From Vandammella animalimorsus (lineage in GTDB: Bacteria > Pseudomonadota > Gammaproteobacteria > Burkholderiales > Burkholderiaceae_C), in the NCBI RefSeq assembly GCF_002285285.1, contig NZ_NSJF01000003.1, positions 248,001 through 312,000 of the forward strand: a DNA stretch of 64,000 bases. Direction: 5' to 3'. A program made the translations under genes and the position numbers. A model generated the notes under the pieces. It was not told the origin of the DNA and did no database searches. It worked only from the letters and a program-made list of their open reading frames with translations. Positions 25,301 through 34,774 of this stretch are shown here, piece by piece (position 1 is the stretch's first letter; the number at the start of each line of letters is the position of its first letter).

Positions 25301-25915
25301 TCAGGCCGCAGCGTCTGCACCGCCTTCTGCAGCGGGTGCGTCTTCTTCCACAGCCGGGGCGGCCGTGGCCGTGGCCAGCACGGGGTTGATCGCGGCCAGG
25401 CGCTTGACGGCGCTGACGCCACGGGGCAGCTTGATGTCGCGCAGGCGCAGCACGCCGTTCTTGCCCAGCTTGCTCAGGTTCACCAGAATGAATTCCGGCA
25501 GATCGGAAGGCATGCAGGTCACGTCGATTTCCGTTGTGACCGTGCTCACCACCTGACCTTCAACCTTGACGGCAGGAGACTCTTCAGCGCCTTCGTAATG
25601 CACGGGCACTTTCATGTGCAGGCGGGTGCGTGCGTTGACGCGCTGGAAATCCACGTGCAGCACGAGCTGCTTGTAGGGATGGTATTGCACGTCGCGCAGC
25701 AGAACTTTCTCCGTCTTGCCGTCCAGCTCCAGATCCAGCACGCTGGAGTGGAAAGCCTCTTTCTGCAGCGCAAACCACAGCGGGTTGTGATCCAGTTCGA
25801 TCATTGTCGGCTCTTGATCGCCGCCGTAAATGATGCCGGGCGTACGGCCCGAATGGCGCAGGCGGCGGCTCGCACCCGTTCCCTGCTTTTCACGTGCAAA
25901 TGCAACTACTTGCAT
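25301..25915 (-). CDS. rplY: 50S ribosomal protein L25/Ctc
   Basis: 204-residue 5S rRNA-binding protein of the long Ctc type: an N-terminal L25 domain (to about residue 95) and a C-terminal TL5 beta domain, then an Ala/Glu-rich tail. The motifs RRLRHSGRTPGIIYGG and the PVHYEGAEESPAVKVEGQ junction are typical. MQVVAFAREKQGTGASRRLR is the usual start. It follows prs on the same strand, a common betaproteobacterial pair. The pth gene that often comes next is absent, and ribE faces it instead. Confidence 0.95.
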   Translation of the reverse strand: MQVVAFAREKQGTGASRRLRHSGRTPGIIYGGDQEPTMIELDHNPLWFALQKEAFHSSVLDLELDGKTEKVLLRDVQYHPYKQLVLHVDFQRVNARTRLHMKVPVHYEGAEESPAVKVEGQVVSTVTTEIDVTCMPSDLPEFILVNLSKLGKNGVLRLRDIKLPRGVSAVKRLAAINPVLATATAAPAVEEDAPAAEGGADAAA

Positions 25916-26074
25916 GTTTTCTCCTGATAGAGGCAGGTCGCGACCAACTCTGCCCCGGTTTGAGAGGCTGCCCGCCAGACACTGCGATCCGCCAACAGCC
26001 TCAGACAACGCATGGCCATCGCCATGCACGAAAAACATCAGTCAAGCCCTGCTGCCGGGCTCAAACTGCAATAC

Positions 26075-27052
26075 TCAAAACAGACCGCCTTGCTCCTTGA
26101 ACAGGCTCATCACCGAGTCGCCACGGGCAATGCGTTGAATGGTTTCGGCGATCAGCGGCGCCACCGTGAGCTGACGAATCTTGCTGCAGGCGCGCGCCTG
26201 CTCGCTCAAAGGAATGGTGTTGGTGACCACCACCTCATCGAGCGCCGAGCCGGCGGCAATGCGCTCGATGGCCGGGCCAGAGAAGATCGGATGCGTGCAG
26301 TAGGCATGCACGCTCTTGGCGCCTCGCTCTTTGAGCACTTCAGCGGCTTTGACCAGCGTGCCGGCGGTGTCGATCATGTCGTCCATCACAACACAGTTGC
26401 GGCCTTCGATGTCGCCGATGACGTTCATGACTTCGCTGACGTTGGCCTTGGGGCGGCGCTTGTCGATAATGGCCAGATCGCAGCCCAACTCCTTGGCCAG
26501 CGCGCGCGCGCGTACCACGCCACCCACGTCGGGCGAAACCACGATCAAATCCTCATAGCGCTTCTTGTTCAGATCGTTGAGCAGCACCGGCGAGGCGTAG
26601 ATGTTATCCACCGGGATATCGAAAAAACCCTGAATCTGGTCAGCGTGCAAGTCCATGGTCAGCACGCGCGCCACGCCCACGGTCTGCAGCAAATTGGCCA
26701 CCACTTTGGCCGAGATCGGCACGCGCGTCGATCGCGGCCGGCGATCCTGACGGGCATAGCCGAAATAGGGGATGACGGCGCTGATGCGCTCAGCCGATGC
26801 GCGCTTGAGCGCATCCACCATGATCAGCAACTCCATCAAGCTGTCGTTAGTGGGCGCGCAGGTGGGCTGCACCACGAAAACGTCTCGTGCACGCACATTC
26901 TGTCGGATCTCGACCGTCACTTCCCCATCGGAGAAGCGCCCCACGTGCGCCGCGCCCAGCGATGTGCCCAGGTGCTCGGCAATCTCTTTCGCCAGCGAGG
27001 GATTGGCATTGCCGGTAAACAGCATGAAGTCGGAGTGGTGAGAAACGCTCAT
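26075..27052 (-). CDS. prs: Ribose-phosphate pyrophosphokinase
   Basis: 325-residue PRPP synthase. It shows [12 protein letters not shown], the ATP region [21 protein letters not shown], the PRPP-binding [17 protein letters not shown] and [18 protein letters not shown], all intact. PRPP feeds purine, pyrimidine, His and Trp synthesis and would be the substrate of the UbiA-type enzyme at 12.4 kb. The start at 27052 follows family convention; an upstream in-frame ATG would add a hydrophobic extension overlapping the tRNA terminator region. It is placed between tRNA-Gln and rplY. Confidence 0.97.
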   Translation of the reverse strand: MSVSHHSDFMLFTGNANPSLAKEIAEHLGTSLGAAHVGRFSDGEVTVEIRQNVRARDVFVVQPTCAPTNDSLMELLIMVDALKRASAERISAVIPYFGYARQDRRPRSTRVPISAKVVANLLQTVGVARVLTMDLHADQIQGFFDIPVDNIYASPVLLNDLNKKRYEDLIVVSPDVGGVVRARALAKELGCDLAIIDKRRPKANVSEVMNVIGDIEGRNCVVMDDMIDTAGTLVKAAEVLKERGAKSVHAYCTHPIFSGPAIERIAAGSALDEVVVTNTIPLSEQARACSKIRQLTVAPLIAETIQRIARGDSVMSLFKEQGGLF

Positions 27053-27202
27053 AAAGCCGCCGCAATACTCAGCTTGGGAAAGAGACGAAGTTTTTTTCAG
27101 CCAGGACGCCGCAAGCAGGCCTACGGCAACCACCAGAAGCAAACCATGAGTGCATTGGGGCACAGCGCACACTGCGCACAGCCAATACGAAAACCCGTCA
27201 AT

Positions 27203-27232
27203 CTAAAACAAAACGCCGCAAATGCGGCGTTA
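27203..27232 (-). terminator. Terminator after tRNA-Gln
   Basis: On the minus strand AACGCCGCA and TGCGGCGTT form a tight 9-bp stem, followed by TTTTGTTTTAG. It lies 26 bases after the tRNA 3' end and would separate tRNA-Gln from prs. Confidence 0.8.
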
Positions 27233-27257
27233 TTCATCAGATCAAAGAATCAAACAA

Positions 27258-27334
27258 TGGCAGGGGAGGAAGGATTCGAACCCTCGAATGCCGGAATCAA
27301 AATCCGGTGCCTTAACCAACTTGGCGACTCCCCT
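27258..27334 (-). tRNA. tRNA-Gln (anticodon TTG)
   Basis: 77 bases on the minus strand. The acceptor arms are AGGGGAG and CTCCCCT with discriminator G and an encoded CCA. The anticodon stem CCGGA/TCCGG encloses loop TTTTGAT, giving anticodon TTG. It starts 34 bases after the ispE stop, so it may be processed from the ispE transcript. Confidence 0.97.
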
Positions 27335-27368
27335 GCAAAGCCCATGTGCAAAGCACAAAGACAAAAAA

Positions 27369-28298
27369 CTATGCAGTACAAATCCAGTTACTCAACGGAT
27401 GACTTGGCAATCCATTGCAAAGTCTAACCACCCAGCCTGAAGATACGGCTTTCGCCCCTTCAAGCACATTGAGCAAATGCTCTTGACTGCAACCCTGCGG
27501 CACCCTTGCGAATACTGCAGAACCAGAGCCCGTCATTCTAGCCTGAAATCCTTGCTCCGAAAGCCAATCTATGGCTTTTTTTATTTCGGGGCAGAGAATT
27601 TGCGCCACGGGCTGCAGAGTATTGCAACCAAATCCAAAAGGATCAGCACTGAAGCGCGAGATTGTAGCACGCTCGCTGGCCCTCTGGAGTGCTGGATGCG
27701 AGAAAATTGCTGCCGTGGCCACGCCCGCAGCAGGTTTGATGACGATGAAGCGCGCCGGCGGCAAGGCATGCTCACCCTGCAGGGGCGTGAGCCGCTCGCC
27801 AATGCCTTCGACCCAGGCGTTGCCGCCCCCCAGAAAGAACGGCACATCGGCGCCCAGCTGCAGACCGATGTCCTGCAACTTCTGCACAGGCCAGTGCAGG
27901 CCCCACAGGCGGTTCAATGCCAGCAAGGTGCTGGCCGCATCGGATGAGCCCCCGCCCATGCCGGCCTGGGCCGGGATGTGCTTTTCCACCCGGATGTGCA
28001 CGCCGCGGCGTTCGCCAGCGGCCTGCTGCAAGGCCACGGCCGCGCGCACGATCAAGTCGTGCTCTGGCAGTGGCTGGCCTAGGTCCTCACGGCTGATGCG
28101 CGGGCCTTCGGGGCGCAGCGCAAAATCCAGCCAATCGCACCAATCGATAAGCACGAAAGCCGATTGCAGCAGGTGATAGCCGTCCTCGCGGCGGCCCAGA
28201 ATGTGCAAGAACAGGTTGAGTTTGGCCGGCGCTGGCACGCGCAGGAACTCCTCTGCAGCCGCCAACGGCGTGGGCGCGTCACAGGCTGTCATCGGCAT
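27369..28298 (-). CDS. ispE: 4-diphosphocytidyl-2-C-methyl-D-erythritol kinase
   Basis: 309-residue GHMP kinase of the MEP isoprenoid pathway. N-terminal PAPAKLNLFLHILGRREDGYH is the substrate motif (residues about 22-42), HIPAQAGMGGGSSDAASTL the ATP-binding GHMP loop, and MTGSGSAVFA the C-terminal motif. Two start codons (28298 and 28292) both overlap the end of lolB by about 15-20 bases, indicating coupling. dxr and uppS in this window act in the same or the following pathway. Confidence 0.95.
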   Translation of the reverse strand: MPMTACDAPTPLAAAEEFLRVPAPAKLNLFLHILGRREDGYHLLQSAFVLIDWCDWLDFALRPEGPRISREDLGQPLPEHDLIVRAAVALQQAAGERRGVHIRVEKHIPAQAGMGGGSSDAASTLLALNRLWGLHWPVQKLQDIGLQLGADVPFFLGGGNAWVEGIGERLTPLQGEHALPPARFIVIKPAAGVATAAIFSHPALQRASERATISRFSADPFGFGCNTLQPVAQILCPEIKKAIDWLSEQGFQARMTGSGSAVFARVPQGCSQEHLLNVLEGAKAVSSGWVVRLCNGLPSHPLSNWICTA

Positions 28299-28824
28299 GC
28301 AGAATCACCCGCAGGCTCGCCCGTGGCAGCGGTTGTTCACGCAGCGCATGAATGCGCCCTTGCCCATAGCGTGACAGATCAACCTGCCAGCCCGGCTCTT
28401 GCCTGGCCTGGCCTGAGAGCCAGTCAAACAGCGCCGCAATGGGGATGGGCGCGCCGAACACCTGCGCCACCAACGCATCGAGCGACGCGCCTGCAATTTG
28501 CTCCGTCCCCTTGTCCAGCAAGGCCTGGTGCGGGCTCCAGCGCAGGCGCGCAATGATGTTACCCAACGGGTTGTAAATCTCCAGCTCGCCTTGCTGCGGG
28601 CTGCCACGCAAGGCGAATTCGGCACTGAAGGACTGGGGCCTCTCTTCTTCGGTGTTCAGGGCGATGCGCCCGCGCCAGATGCCCTGGCGCAGCACATAGG
28701 GGCGCGGCGCGGCGCAGGCGGCCAGCAGGCAGGCCGACGCCAACAACGCCAGCCATGTGCGCCGACTACTGCGCGCAGCCACTGGATGGGGGACAGTGCT
28801 CATGTCGCAATGGTCTCTCATCAT
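28279..28824 (-). CDS. lolB: Outer membrane lipoprotein LolB
   Basis: 181-residue lipoprotein that receives lipoproteins from LolA and inserts them into the outer membrane. The lipobox is LLAAC near residue 36, preceded by SRRTWLALLASACLLAA. The body shows WRGRIALNTEEERPQSFSAEF and the protruding hydrophobic loop seen in the family. The ATG at 28824 overlaps the TPR-gene stop as ATGA; the ATG at 28803 would give a more usual signal peptide. It is between the TPR gene and ispE, the conserved betaproteobacterial order. Confidence 0.85.
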   Translation of the reverse strand: MMRDHCDMSTVPHPVAARSSRRTWLALLASACLLAACAAPRPYVLRQGIWRGRIALNTEEERPQSFSAEFALRGSPQQGELEIYNPLGNIIARLRWSPHQALLDKGTEQIAGASLDALVAQVFGAPIPIAALFDWLSGQARQEPGWQVDLSRYGQGRIHALREQPLPRASLRVILHADDSL

Positions 28825-30851
28825 GGCGCCATCGTCGGCTCTGGCGGACTGGGCATGACCTCAACCTCTGCCGGGGCCAGGCTCTCGTTGCCAAGCGCCG
28901 GCGCCAGCAGCGAAGGCCTGGTCTTTGGCCGCGCAGCGGAATATGTTTGCAGCAAGGGATGGACCGCCCCGGCCAGGCGCGCAATGGTCTTGCGCAGCAC
29001 TTCGTTGCGGGCATTGCTTTGCAGGCCGCGCTCCCAGACCTCATTGGCCTGGCCCTGCCGCCCGAGTTGCCAGAGCACCTCGCCCAGGTGGGCGGCGATT
29101 TCCGCATCCGGCTCGATGGCAAAAGCTTTTTGCAGCAGCTCCAGGGCCTGTAACAGATTGCCCTGGCGGTATTCCAGCCAGCCCAGGCTGTCAGTGATGT
29201 AGGGGCTGCCCGGCTCCAGCTCCAGCGCCTTGGTGATGAGACGCCGCGCCTCGGCAAAGCGCACGCCCCGGTCGGCATAGGAATAACCCAGGGCATTGAG
29301 TGCATGGGCATGCTCGGGCGTGCGCGCCAGCAGGCTGCGCAAGCGCTTTTCCATCTCCTGAACGCGGCCCAGGCGCTCGGCCATCAGCGCGTATTCGTAG
29401 AGCAGCTCGTCGTCATCCGGGTGCTGGCGCAGCATGGTCTGCAGCAAGGCGTAGGCCTGCTGGTATTGACCGCCGTCGCGCAGCAATTGCACTTCGGCGC
29501 GCGACTTGAGCTGTTGGGTCTGCTCGTCCGGGGCGGCGATGGCGCGCACGACCTGACGCGCCAGGTCGAACTGGCCTTCCTCGGCCAGGATCTGCGCGCG
29601 CTGGAGCTGCGCGCGCAGCAGCGTCTGGGGGGTGCCGACCTTTTCCAGCGCGCGCTGCGCCTGCTCATGCCGGCCCTGCAGATCTGCCATCTGCGCCCGC
29701 AGGATTTGCGCCTCATCCAAGCCACGCTGGCGCAGCGCCGGCCTGGGCACGGCATCCAGCGTTGTGACAAAAACGTCCAGCGATTGCTCGGCCGCGGCAA
29801 ACTCCCCCTGCGCGGCCTGCAATGCAGCCTTGGCGATCCAGGCCTCTGGCATCTGCGGCTGCTTGGCCAGCAGGCGCTCCAACACCTGCAGTGCCTGGGC
29901 ATTGTCTTGCTGCGCCACCAACAGACGCGCATAGGCCAGCAAAAAAGGGGTTGCCGCCGCATCCTGGCTGGCGTAATCCTTCAGCAGCGCCTGCGCGCTT
30001 GTTTCTCCGTGGGCTGCCAGCTCCAGAGCCAAAAAACCCAGGCCGCTGGCCTGGGGGTTGACCGCATGGGCCTGGTTCAAAATCTGCAAGGCCTTTGGAG
30101 CGTCCCCGGCCTGCAGATGCATGCGTCCGAGCGCTGCCAAGGCATCGGCCCGCCAAGGCGAGTCAGGCTGGAGCTGATCTTCCAGCGCCGCCTGCACTAC
30201 CTGCAGAGCCTGGCGCTTATCCGGCACCCGCTGGTAGAGCAACGAGATGGCCTGCAGGTTTTCGGCCATTTCATCGACCTGCGACAGCCGCAGCTCCTGC
30301 TTGAGGTGCCACTGGGTTTGCGGCACCTGGTTGAGCAGCACCAGCACCTGCAGCACAGCCTTGTTGGCCTCACGCGAATGTGGCAACGTCTTGTGCCAGC
30401 TCTCGGCCGCGCGCAAAGCCCGGCGGCCATCGCCGAGTTGGAAGGCCGACTGGATGGCACGCTGGAACAACTCATCCTGGCGCCGTGTCTGCGCAGCATG
30501 CAGCAGCAACTCGTAGCTGGCCTGCCAATCACCGGCCTGCCCCAGCAACTCGCCCACCAGGGTTTCGTAAAAGCTTTGCGCCATGGCTCGCGAGCTGAGC
30601 AATGGCTGAGGTTGCTCTTCTTGCACGGCGGTGTGCAGGCTCTGGGCCGGCGCATCGTGCATGGTGGCAGCCTGACAACCGGCCGTCAGCACCGCTGCGG
30701 CCATGCTGCTGGCCAGCAAGCCAGAGAATCTGCTCACCTCCGTACGGCGGGCAAGCGGCGCGGTCTTGGGCGGGCCGCTGCGGCTCGCATCTAGGCAACG
30801 AACAGATTCTGAACTTTGATCGTCTCTTTGCATGAGACGATAATAATTCAA
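28821..30851 (-). CDS. TPR-repeat lipoprotein
   Basis: 676-residue protein built largely of tetratricopeptide repeats from about residue 90 to 620, such as ALNALGYSYADRGVRFAEA and DSLGWLEYRQGNLLQALELL. A possible signal and lipobox, SSMAAAVLTAGC (around residue 58), suggest export as a lipoprotein, though with a long N-terminal region. A start at 30833 (MQRDDQ) is equally possible. The function is unknown; TPR proteins at this spot, beside lolB, are conserved in related genomes. Coupled with lolB by an ATGA overlap. Confidence 0.8.
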   Translation of the reverse strand: MNYYRLMQRDDQSSESVRCLDASRSGPPKTAPLARRTEVSRFSGLLASSMAAAVLTAGCQAATMHDAPAQSLHTAVQEEQPQPLLSSRAMAQSFYETLVGELLGQAGDWQASYELLLHAAQTRRQDELFQRAIQSAFQLGDGRRALRAAESWHKTLPHSREANKAVLQVLVLLNQVPQTQWHLKQELRLSQVDEMAENLQAISLLYQRVPDKRQALQVVQAALEDQLQPDSPWRADALAALGRMHLQAGDAPKALQILNQAHAVNPQASGLGFLALELAAHGETSAQALLKDYASQDAAATPFLLAYARLLVAQQDNAQALQVLERLLAKQPQMPEAWIAKAALQAAQGEFAAAEQSLDVFVTTLDAVPRPALRQRGLDEAQILRAQMADLQGRHEQAQRALEKVGTPQTLLRAQLQRAQILAEEGQFDLARQVVRAIAAPDEQTQQLKSRAEVQLLRDGGQYQQAYALLQTMLRQHPDDDELLYEYALMAERLGRVQEMEKRLRSLLARTPEHAHALNALGYSYADRGVRFAEARRLITKALELEPGSPYITDSLGWLEYRQGNLLQALELLQKAFAIEPDAEIAAHLGEVLWQLGRQGQANEVWERGLQSNARNEVLRKTIARLAGAVHPLLQTYSAARPKTRPSLLAPALGNESLAPAEVEVMPSPPEPTMAP

Positions 30852-31179
30852 TTGCCCACAGCGCCCTGCGTGCTGTCGCGCAGATCACTGCACGAATCAA
30901 ACCGATGCCTGTCGTGTCAAAGCAAGGCGCAAAGCATCGCGATACCGGGCGGTATCGCGCGAATTTGCAACGCGACCCTAGCGCGCCAGACGCGGTTTGA
31001 CGTGTAGCTATTTGCGGGGCAGCACACCAGAAGATTGTTGAAATTTTGCGTGCAAAGCGGTTTTTCCAGGCAAAAGCCGCAGATACAAGGCGAAACGCGG
31101 CAGTTGCGGGTTTTGACCGACAACACCGCAGCAACACGCTATCTCAACACCCCCAGTGCTCCGCGGGCTTTTGCACGCC
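30852..31179. other. Divergent intergenic region between the TPR gene and mutM
   Basis: 328 bases without a credible gene. On the minus strand a perfect TTGACA (30915-30920) could be the -35 box of the TPR-lolB-ispE transcript, though its -10 is weak. A 9-bp perfect stem-loop lies at 30938-30959. The mutM-proximal half is AT-richer and shows nothing I can name. Confidence 0.4.
30938..30959. repeat. Perfect inverted repeat
   Basis: CGCGATACC and GGTATCGCG flank a four-base GGGC spacer. There is no T-tract on either side, so a protein-binding site or mRNA structure is more likely than a terminator. Confidence 0.6.
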
Positions 31180-31995
31180 ATGCCAGAACTCCCTGAAGTC
31201 GAAGTCACCCGCCAGGGCATTGCCCCGGCCATCACCGGCCAGCGCATTGCCGCACTGGTGCTGGGCAAGCCATTGCGCTGGCCACTGGGCTGCGCGCCTG
31301 CGGCGCTGGCCGGCCGCACCGTGCAAGCTGTGCGCCGCCGAGGCAAATACCTGCTGATAGAGCTGGACGGCCCCGACCTGTTGTTGCTGCACTTGGGCAT
31401 GTCTGGCAGCGTGCGCATCTTGCCGCTGGACACTCCAGCGGGGCCGCACGACCACGCCGATCTGGTGTTTGGGCACGTACTGCTGCGGCTGCACGATCCA
31501 CGCCGCTTTGGCGCGCTGGTGTATGCGCCCAGCGCGGATGCGCCTGTCGTGCAAAAGCTGCTGGGCCGCCTGGGGGTGGAGCCGCTCTCGGAGGACTTCA
31601 CCCCTGCGCATCTGGCGGCCGCTCTGCGTGGCCGGCGCGTGAGCATCAAGCAGGCGCTGCTGGCTGGCCAGGCCGTGGTGGGCGTGGGCAACATCTACGC
31701 CAGCGAGGCCTTGTTTCTGGCCGGCATCGACCCGCACACGCCTGCAGGGCAACTGCGCCGCCCCCGGCTGGAGCGCCTGCACGGCGCGATTGTCCAGGTG
31801 CTCAGCGAAGCCGTGCAGCGCGGCGGTAGCAGCCTGCGCGACTTCGTAGCCAGTGACGGCAGCCACGGCCACTTCCAGCTGGCCGCCCGCGTGTACGGCC
31901 GCCAGGGCCAGCCCTGCCCGCGCTGCGGCGCGGCCATCCGGCTCAGCACACAGGGTCAGCGCAGCACCTATCACTGCCCGCGCTGCCAGCGCTGA
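31180..31995 (+). CDS. mutM: Formamidopyrimidine-DNA glycosylase
   Basis: 271-residue base-excision repair enzyme that removes 8-oxoguanine. After Met removal the catalytic Pro is exposed: [14 protein letters not shown]. Further motifs are [41 protein letters not shown] (the H2TH region; split positions about 155-178) and the C-terminal zinc finger CPRCGAAI...YHCPRCQR. Upstream in-frame codons are ignored because the N-terminus is fixed by the catalytic Pro. Its last 53 bases overlap the 3' end of rnhB on the other strand. Confidence 0.97.
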   Translation: MPELPEVEVTRQGIAPAITGQRIAALVLGKPLRWPLGCAPAALAGRTVQAVRRRGKYLLIELDGPDLLLLHLGMSGSVRILPLDTPAGPHDHADLVFGHVLLRLHDPRRFGALVYAPSADAPVVQKLLGRLGVEPLSEDFTPAHLAAALRGRRVSIKQALLAGQAVVGVGNIYASEALFLAGIDPHTPAGQLRRPRLERLHGAIVQVLSEAVQRGGSSLRDFVASDGSHGHFQLAARVYGRQGQPCPRCGAAIRLSTQGQRSTYHCPRCQR

Positions 31996-32626
31996 GCACA
32001 GCCCTGCGCACTGGGGCAAAGCCCATGCGATGCACGCTGCAAGGGCCATGCTGCTGCAAAGCTGCCAGGTGCAAGGCCGTGCCATAGCCCTTGTGTTGCG
32101 CAAAGCCGTACTGCGGCCACTGCCGGTGCGCCTGCATGCACCAGGCATCGCGATAAACCTTGGCCAGGATGGAGGCCGCCGAGATGGCCTGCACCTTGGC
32201 ATCGCCCCCCACCACGGCCACGGCGGTCATCGGCAGGGCCGGCGTGCGGTTGCCATCGATCAGCACCAGCTGCGGCGCGATGGCCAGGCCAGCCACGGCG
32301 CGTTGCATGGCCAGCATGGTGGCCTGCAGGATGTTGAGGCGCTCGATTTCCTCCACGCTGGCCTGGGCCACGCAGCACGCCAGGGCCTGGGCCTCGATGG
32401 CCTGGGCCAGTTGCTCGCGCCGGCGCGCGCTCAAGCGTTTGGAATCGGCCAACCCGGCAATGGGCCGGGCCGCATCAAGGATCACCGCCGCCGCAAAGAC
32501 AGGGCCGGCCAGCGGCCCGCGGCCGGCCTCGTCCACCCCGGCCTGCAGCGCAGGCCCTTCGGGCTGCAACGGCAGCTCGGCCTGGCTCTGGGCAGCCTCA
32601 GGCTTGCAGCAGTTTTTTGAGGACAT
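31943..32626 (-). CDS. rnhB: Ribonuclease HII
   Basis: 227-residue nuclease that cleaves RNA in RNA-DNA hybrids. The motif [15 protein letters not shown] carries the first catalytic Asp-Glu pair; VLIDGN carries the next Asp, and AQHKGYGT is conserved. The C-terminus, [19 protein letters not shown], is an unusual Cys-rich tail and runs 53 bases into mutM on the other strand. The start overlaps the end of lpxB by 29 bases, as in the conserved lpxA-lpxB-rnhB order. Confidence 0.93.
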   Translation of the reverse strand: MSSKNCCKPEAAQSQAELPLQPEGPALQAGVDEAGRGPLAGPVFAAAVILDAARPIAGLADSKRLSARRREQLAQAIEAQALACCVAQASVEEIERLNILQATMLAMQRAVAGLAIAPQLVLIDGNRTPALPMTAVAVVGGDAKVQAISAASILAKVYRDAWCMQAHRQWPQYGFAQHKGYGTALHLAALQQHGPCSVHRMGFAPVRRAVLSAGSAGSDRCCADPVC

Positions 32627-33803
32627 GGGCGCTCAGGGTAGCGGTGTCGGCCTGCAGCGACTGATGCAGTGCCGTCAAAGCCTGCTGCAACTGCTGCCAA
32701 TCGGCACTGCGCTGCAGGCTGGCGTGCAGCCATTGGGCGCAGGCCTGGGCCAACGCGGCCGGGGTGGCCGCTTCTTGCAAAAGCTCGGGCACCAGCTGCT
32801 GCTGCCACAAGATGTTAGGCAGTCCGACCCAAGGCTGCAGTTGCTTGCGCCGCATCAGCATTGCGCTCACCGGGTGCATGGCGTAGCTGATGACCATGGG
32901 CTTTTTGAACAGCGCGGCTTCCAGCGTGGCCGTGCCACTGGCAATCAGCGTCACGTCGCAGGCCTGCAGCGCCAGGTGCGATTGGCCGCCGAGCACCCGC
33001 AGCCGCCCCTGCAACTGGCTCTGGCTTTGTACGATGGCCTGCACCCGTGCCAGCTGCGCCGGCACACAGGGCAGGATCAGCTGTAGCCTGGACTGCTCGG
33101 CCAGCAAGCGCTGCGCTGCGGCAAGAAAGCGCGGCAGCAGGTAGTCGATTTCCTTGCTGCGGCTGCCCGGCAGCAGTGCCAGCACCGGGTCGCCCGGCTC
33201 CAGTTGCAGCTGCTGGCGCGCCGCTGCAGTGGCCTGCTCGGCCTGCTGCGGCGATTGCAGGGCAATGGCCTGGGCCAGCGGGTGGCCCACGAAGGTGGCC
33301 TCGATGCCATGCTGGCGCAGCAGCGCAGGCTCGAAGGGGAACAGGCACAGCACATGGCTGGCAGCGCGGCGGATGGCGTGCACGCGCTCGGGGCGCCAGG
33401 CCCAGATCGACGGGCAGACGAAATGCACGGTCGGGATGCCTGCCGCGCGCAGGCGCTGCTCCAAGCCCAGGTTGAAATCCGGCGCGTCCACGCCCACGAA
33501 CACATCCGGGCGCTGCGCCAGAAGGCTGTCGCCCAGTTGGCGGCGAATGCGCAACAAGCCTGCCACGCGCTTGAACACCTCCCAACTGTAGCCATGCACG
33601 GCCAGCCGCTCGGCCGGCCATTGCGCTTCAAAGCCCTGCGCCTGCATGTGCGGCCCGCCAATGCCCCAGCTGCGCAGGGCAGGCCACAGCGCCGGCACAT
33701 GCTCCTGCATGCCTTGCAGCAGCAGAGACGCCAGCAAGTCGCCCGAAGCCTCGCCAGCCACCATGGCCAGGCGCAGCGGTGCGGCGGCAGGTCTGGGGCT
33801 CAA
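32598..33803 (-). CDS. lpxB: Lipid-A-disaccharide synthase
   Basis: 401-residue GT-B glycosyltransferase. It condenses UDP-2,3-diacylglucosamine with lipid X at the inner membrane. The N-terminal motif [19 protein letters not shown], the central [20 protein letters not shown] and [13 protein letters not shown], and the nucleotide-binding [20 protein letters not shown] are all present. The longest frame starts with TTG at 33803, which overlaps the lpxA stop (TTGA). An ATG at 33764 lies inside the conserved motif and is too late, so the TTG start is preferred. Confidence 0.93.
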   Translation of the reverse strand: MSPRPAAAPLRLAMVAGEASGDLLASLLLQGMQEHVPALWPALRSWGIGGPHMQAQGFEAQWPAERLAVHGYSWEVFKRVAGLLRIRRQLGDSLLAQRPDVFVGVDAPDFNLGLEQRLRAAGIPTVHFVCPSIWAWRPERVHAIRRAASHVLCLFPFEPALLRQHGIEATFVGHPLAQAIALQSPQQAEQATAAARQQLQLEPGDPVLALLPGSRSKEIDYLLPRFLAAAQRLLAEQSRLQLILPCVPAQLARVQAIVQSQSQLQGRLRVLGGQSHLALQACDVTLIASGTATLEAALFKKPMVISYAMHPVSAMLMRRKQLQPWVGLPNILWQQQLVPELLQEAATPAALAQACAQWLHASLQRSADWQQLQQALTALHQSLQADTATLSAHVLKKLLQA

Positions 33804-34600
33804 CGCGCGATGCCTCGCTCGGCCTGCTGCAGGAACATCAGCATGCCCAGCAGCTCTTCCCAGCCATCGCCTTGCACGGCGCGGGTTTGCAAGTCCTGCA
33901 GTTGCGCGCAGGCGTCCTGCAGAGTGCGGCCCTCGCGGAAGACGATGCGATAAGCGGTTTTGAGCGTCGCAATCTGGTTGGCATTGAACTGGCGCCGGCG
34001 CAGACCCTCGATGTTCAGACCACGCACGGCAAAAGGGTTACCGCCGGCAAGCACGTAAGGCGGCACGTCCTGCGACACATGGCTGGAAAAGCCGATCATG
34101 GCGTGCGCCCCAATGCGCGTGAACTGGTGCACGCCCGTCAGGCCGCCCAGAATGGCCCAGTCGCCCACATGCACATGGCCAGCCAACGCCACGCTGTTGG
34201 CCATGACGGTGTGGCTGCCAACTTGGCAGTCGTGCGCGATGTGCGCATAGGCCATGATCCAATTCTCATCGCCCAAACGGGTGACGCCGCCGCCCTGCAC
34301 CGTGCCGGTATTGATGGTGGTGAACTCGCGAATGGTGTTGCCATCGCCAATGTGCAGCTCGGTAGGCTCGCCCGCGTATTTTTTGTCCTGTGGGGGGCCG
34401 CCGATGCTGGCGTGCGCATGGATGGTGTTGCGCGCACCGATACGGGTGCGGCCGTCGATGACGCAGTGCGCCCCAATGTGCGTGTCGGCACCGATCGACA
34501 CATGCTCGCCGACCACGGCATAGGGGCCGATGCGCACGCTGGGGTGCAGCTGGGCGCCCGGATGCACGATGGCGCTGGGATGGATCAAGGGATCAGCCAT
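33800..34600 (-). CDS. lpxA: UDP-N-acetylglucosamine acyltransferase
   Basis: 266-residue trimeric left-handed beta-helix enzyme, first step of lipid A synthesis. Hexapeptide repeats run through residues 1-190, starting IHPSAIVHPGAQLHPSVRIG. The catalytic His lies in AYAHIAHDCQVGS. The C-terminal helical domain LRRRQFNANQIATLKTAYRI is typical. MADPLIHPSAIVHPGA is the family start, so the ATG at 34600 is used rather than one at 34633. It is coupled to lpxB by overlap. Confidence 0.97.
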   Translation of the reverse strand: MADPLIHPSAIVHPGAQLHPSVRIGPYAVVGEHVSIGADTHIGAHCVIDGRTRIGARNTIHAHASIGGPPQDKKYAGEPTELHIGDGNTIREFTTINTGTVQGGGVTRLGDENWIMAYAHIAHDCQVGSHTVMANSVALAGHVHVGDWAILGGLTGVHQFTRIGAHAMIGFSSHVSQDVPPYVLAGGNPFAVRGLNIEGLRRRQFNANQIATLKTAYRIVFREGRTLQDACAQLQDLQTRAVQGDGWEELLGMLMFLQQAERGIAR

Positions 34601-34705
34601 AGGGGATTCGCGTTGCGGGCAGACAAAATGCACGGCGCGGGTGTCTTGAAAACCACCTGTTCGCGCTTTGTGCCGGGTCGGATCATCCGCGGATCGGGGC
34701 AGTAT

Positions 34706-34725
34706 GCGAGGCTGAAAAGCCTCGC
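34706..34725. repeat. Intercistronic stem-loop between fabZ and lpxA
   Basis: GCGAGGCT, GAAA loop, AGCCTCGC: a perfect 8-bp stem in the 174-base fabZ-lpxA spacer. It lacks a T-run on the minus strand, so it is more likely an mRNA stability or processing element than a terminator. A 10-base palindrome ATCCGCGGAT lies close by at 34685-34694. Confidence 0.55.
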
Positions 34726-34774
34726 CGGGTCAAGCACAAGGCTACACACCGCGCTCTGCCATATCGGCCATGAA

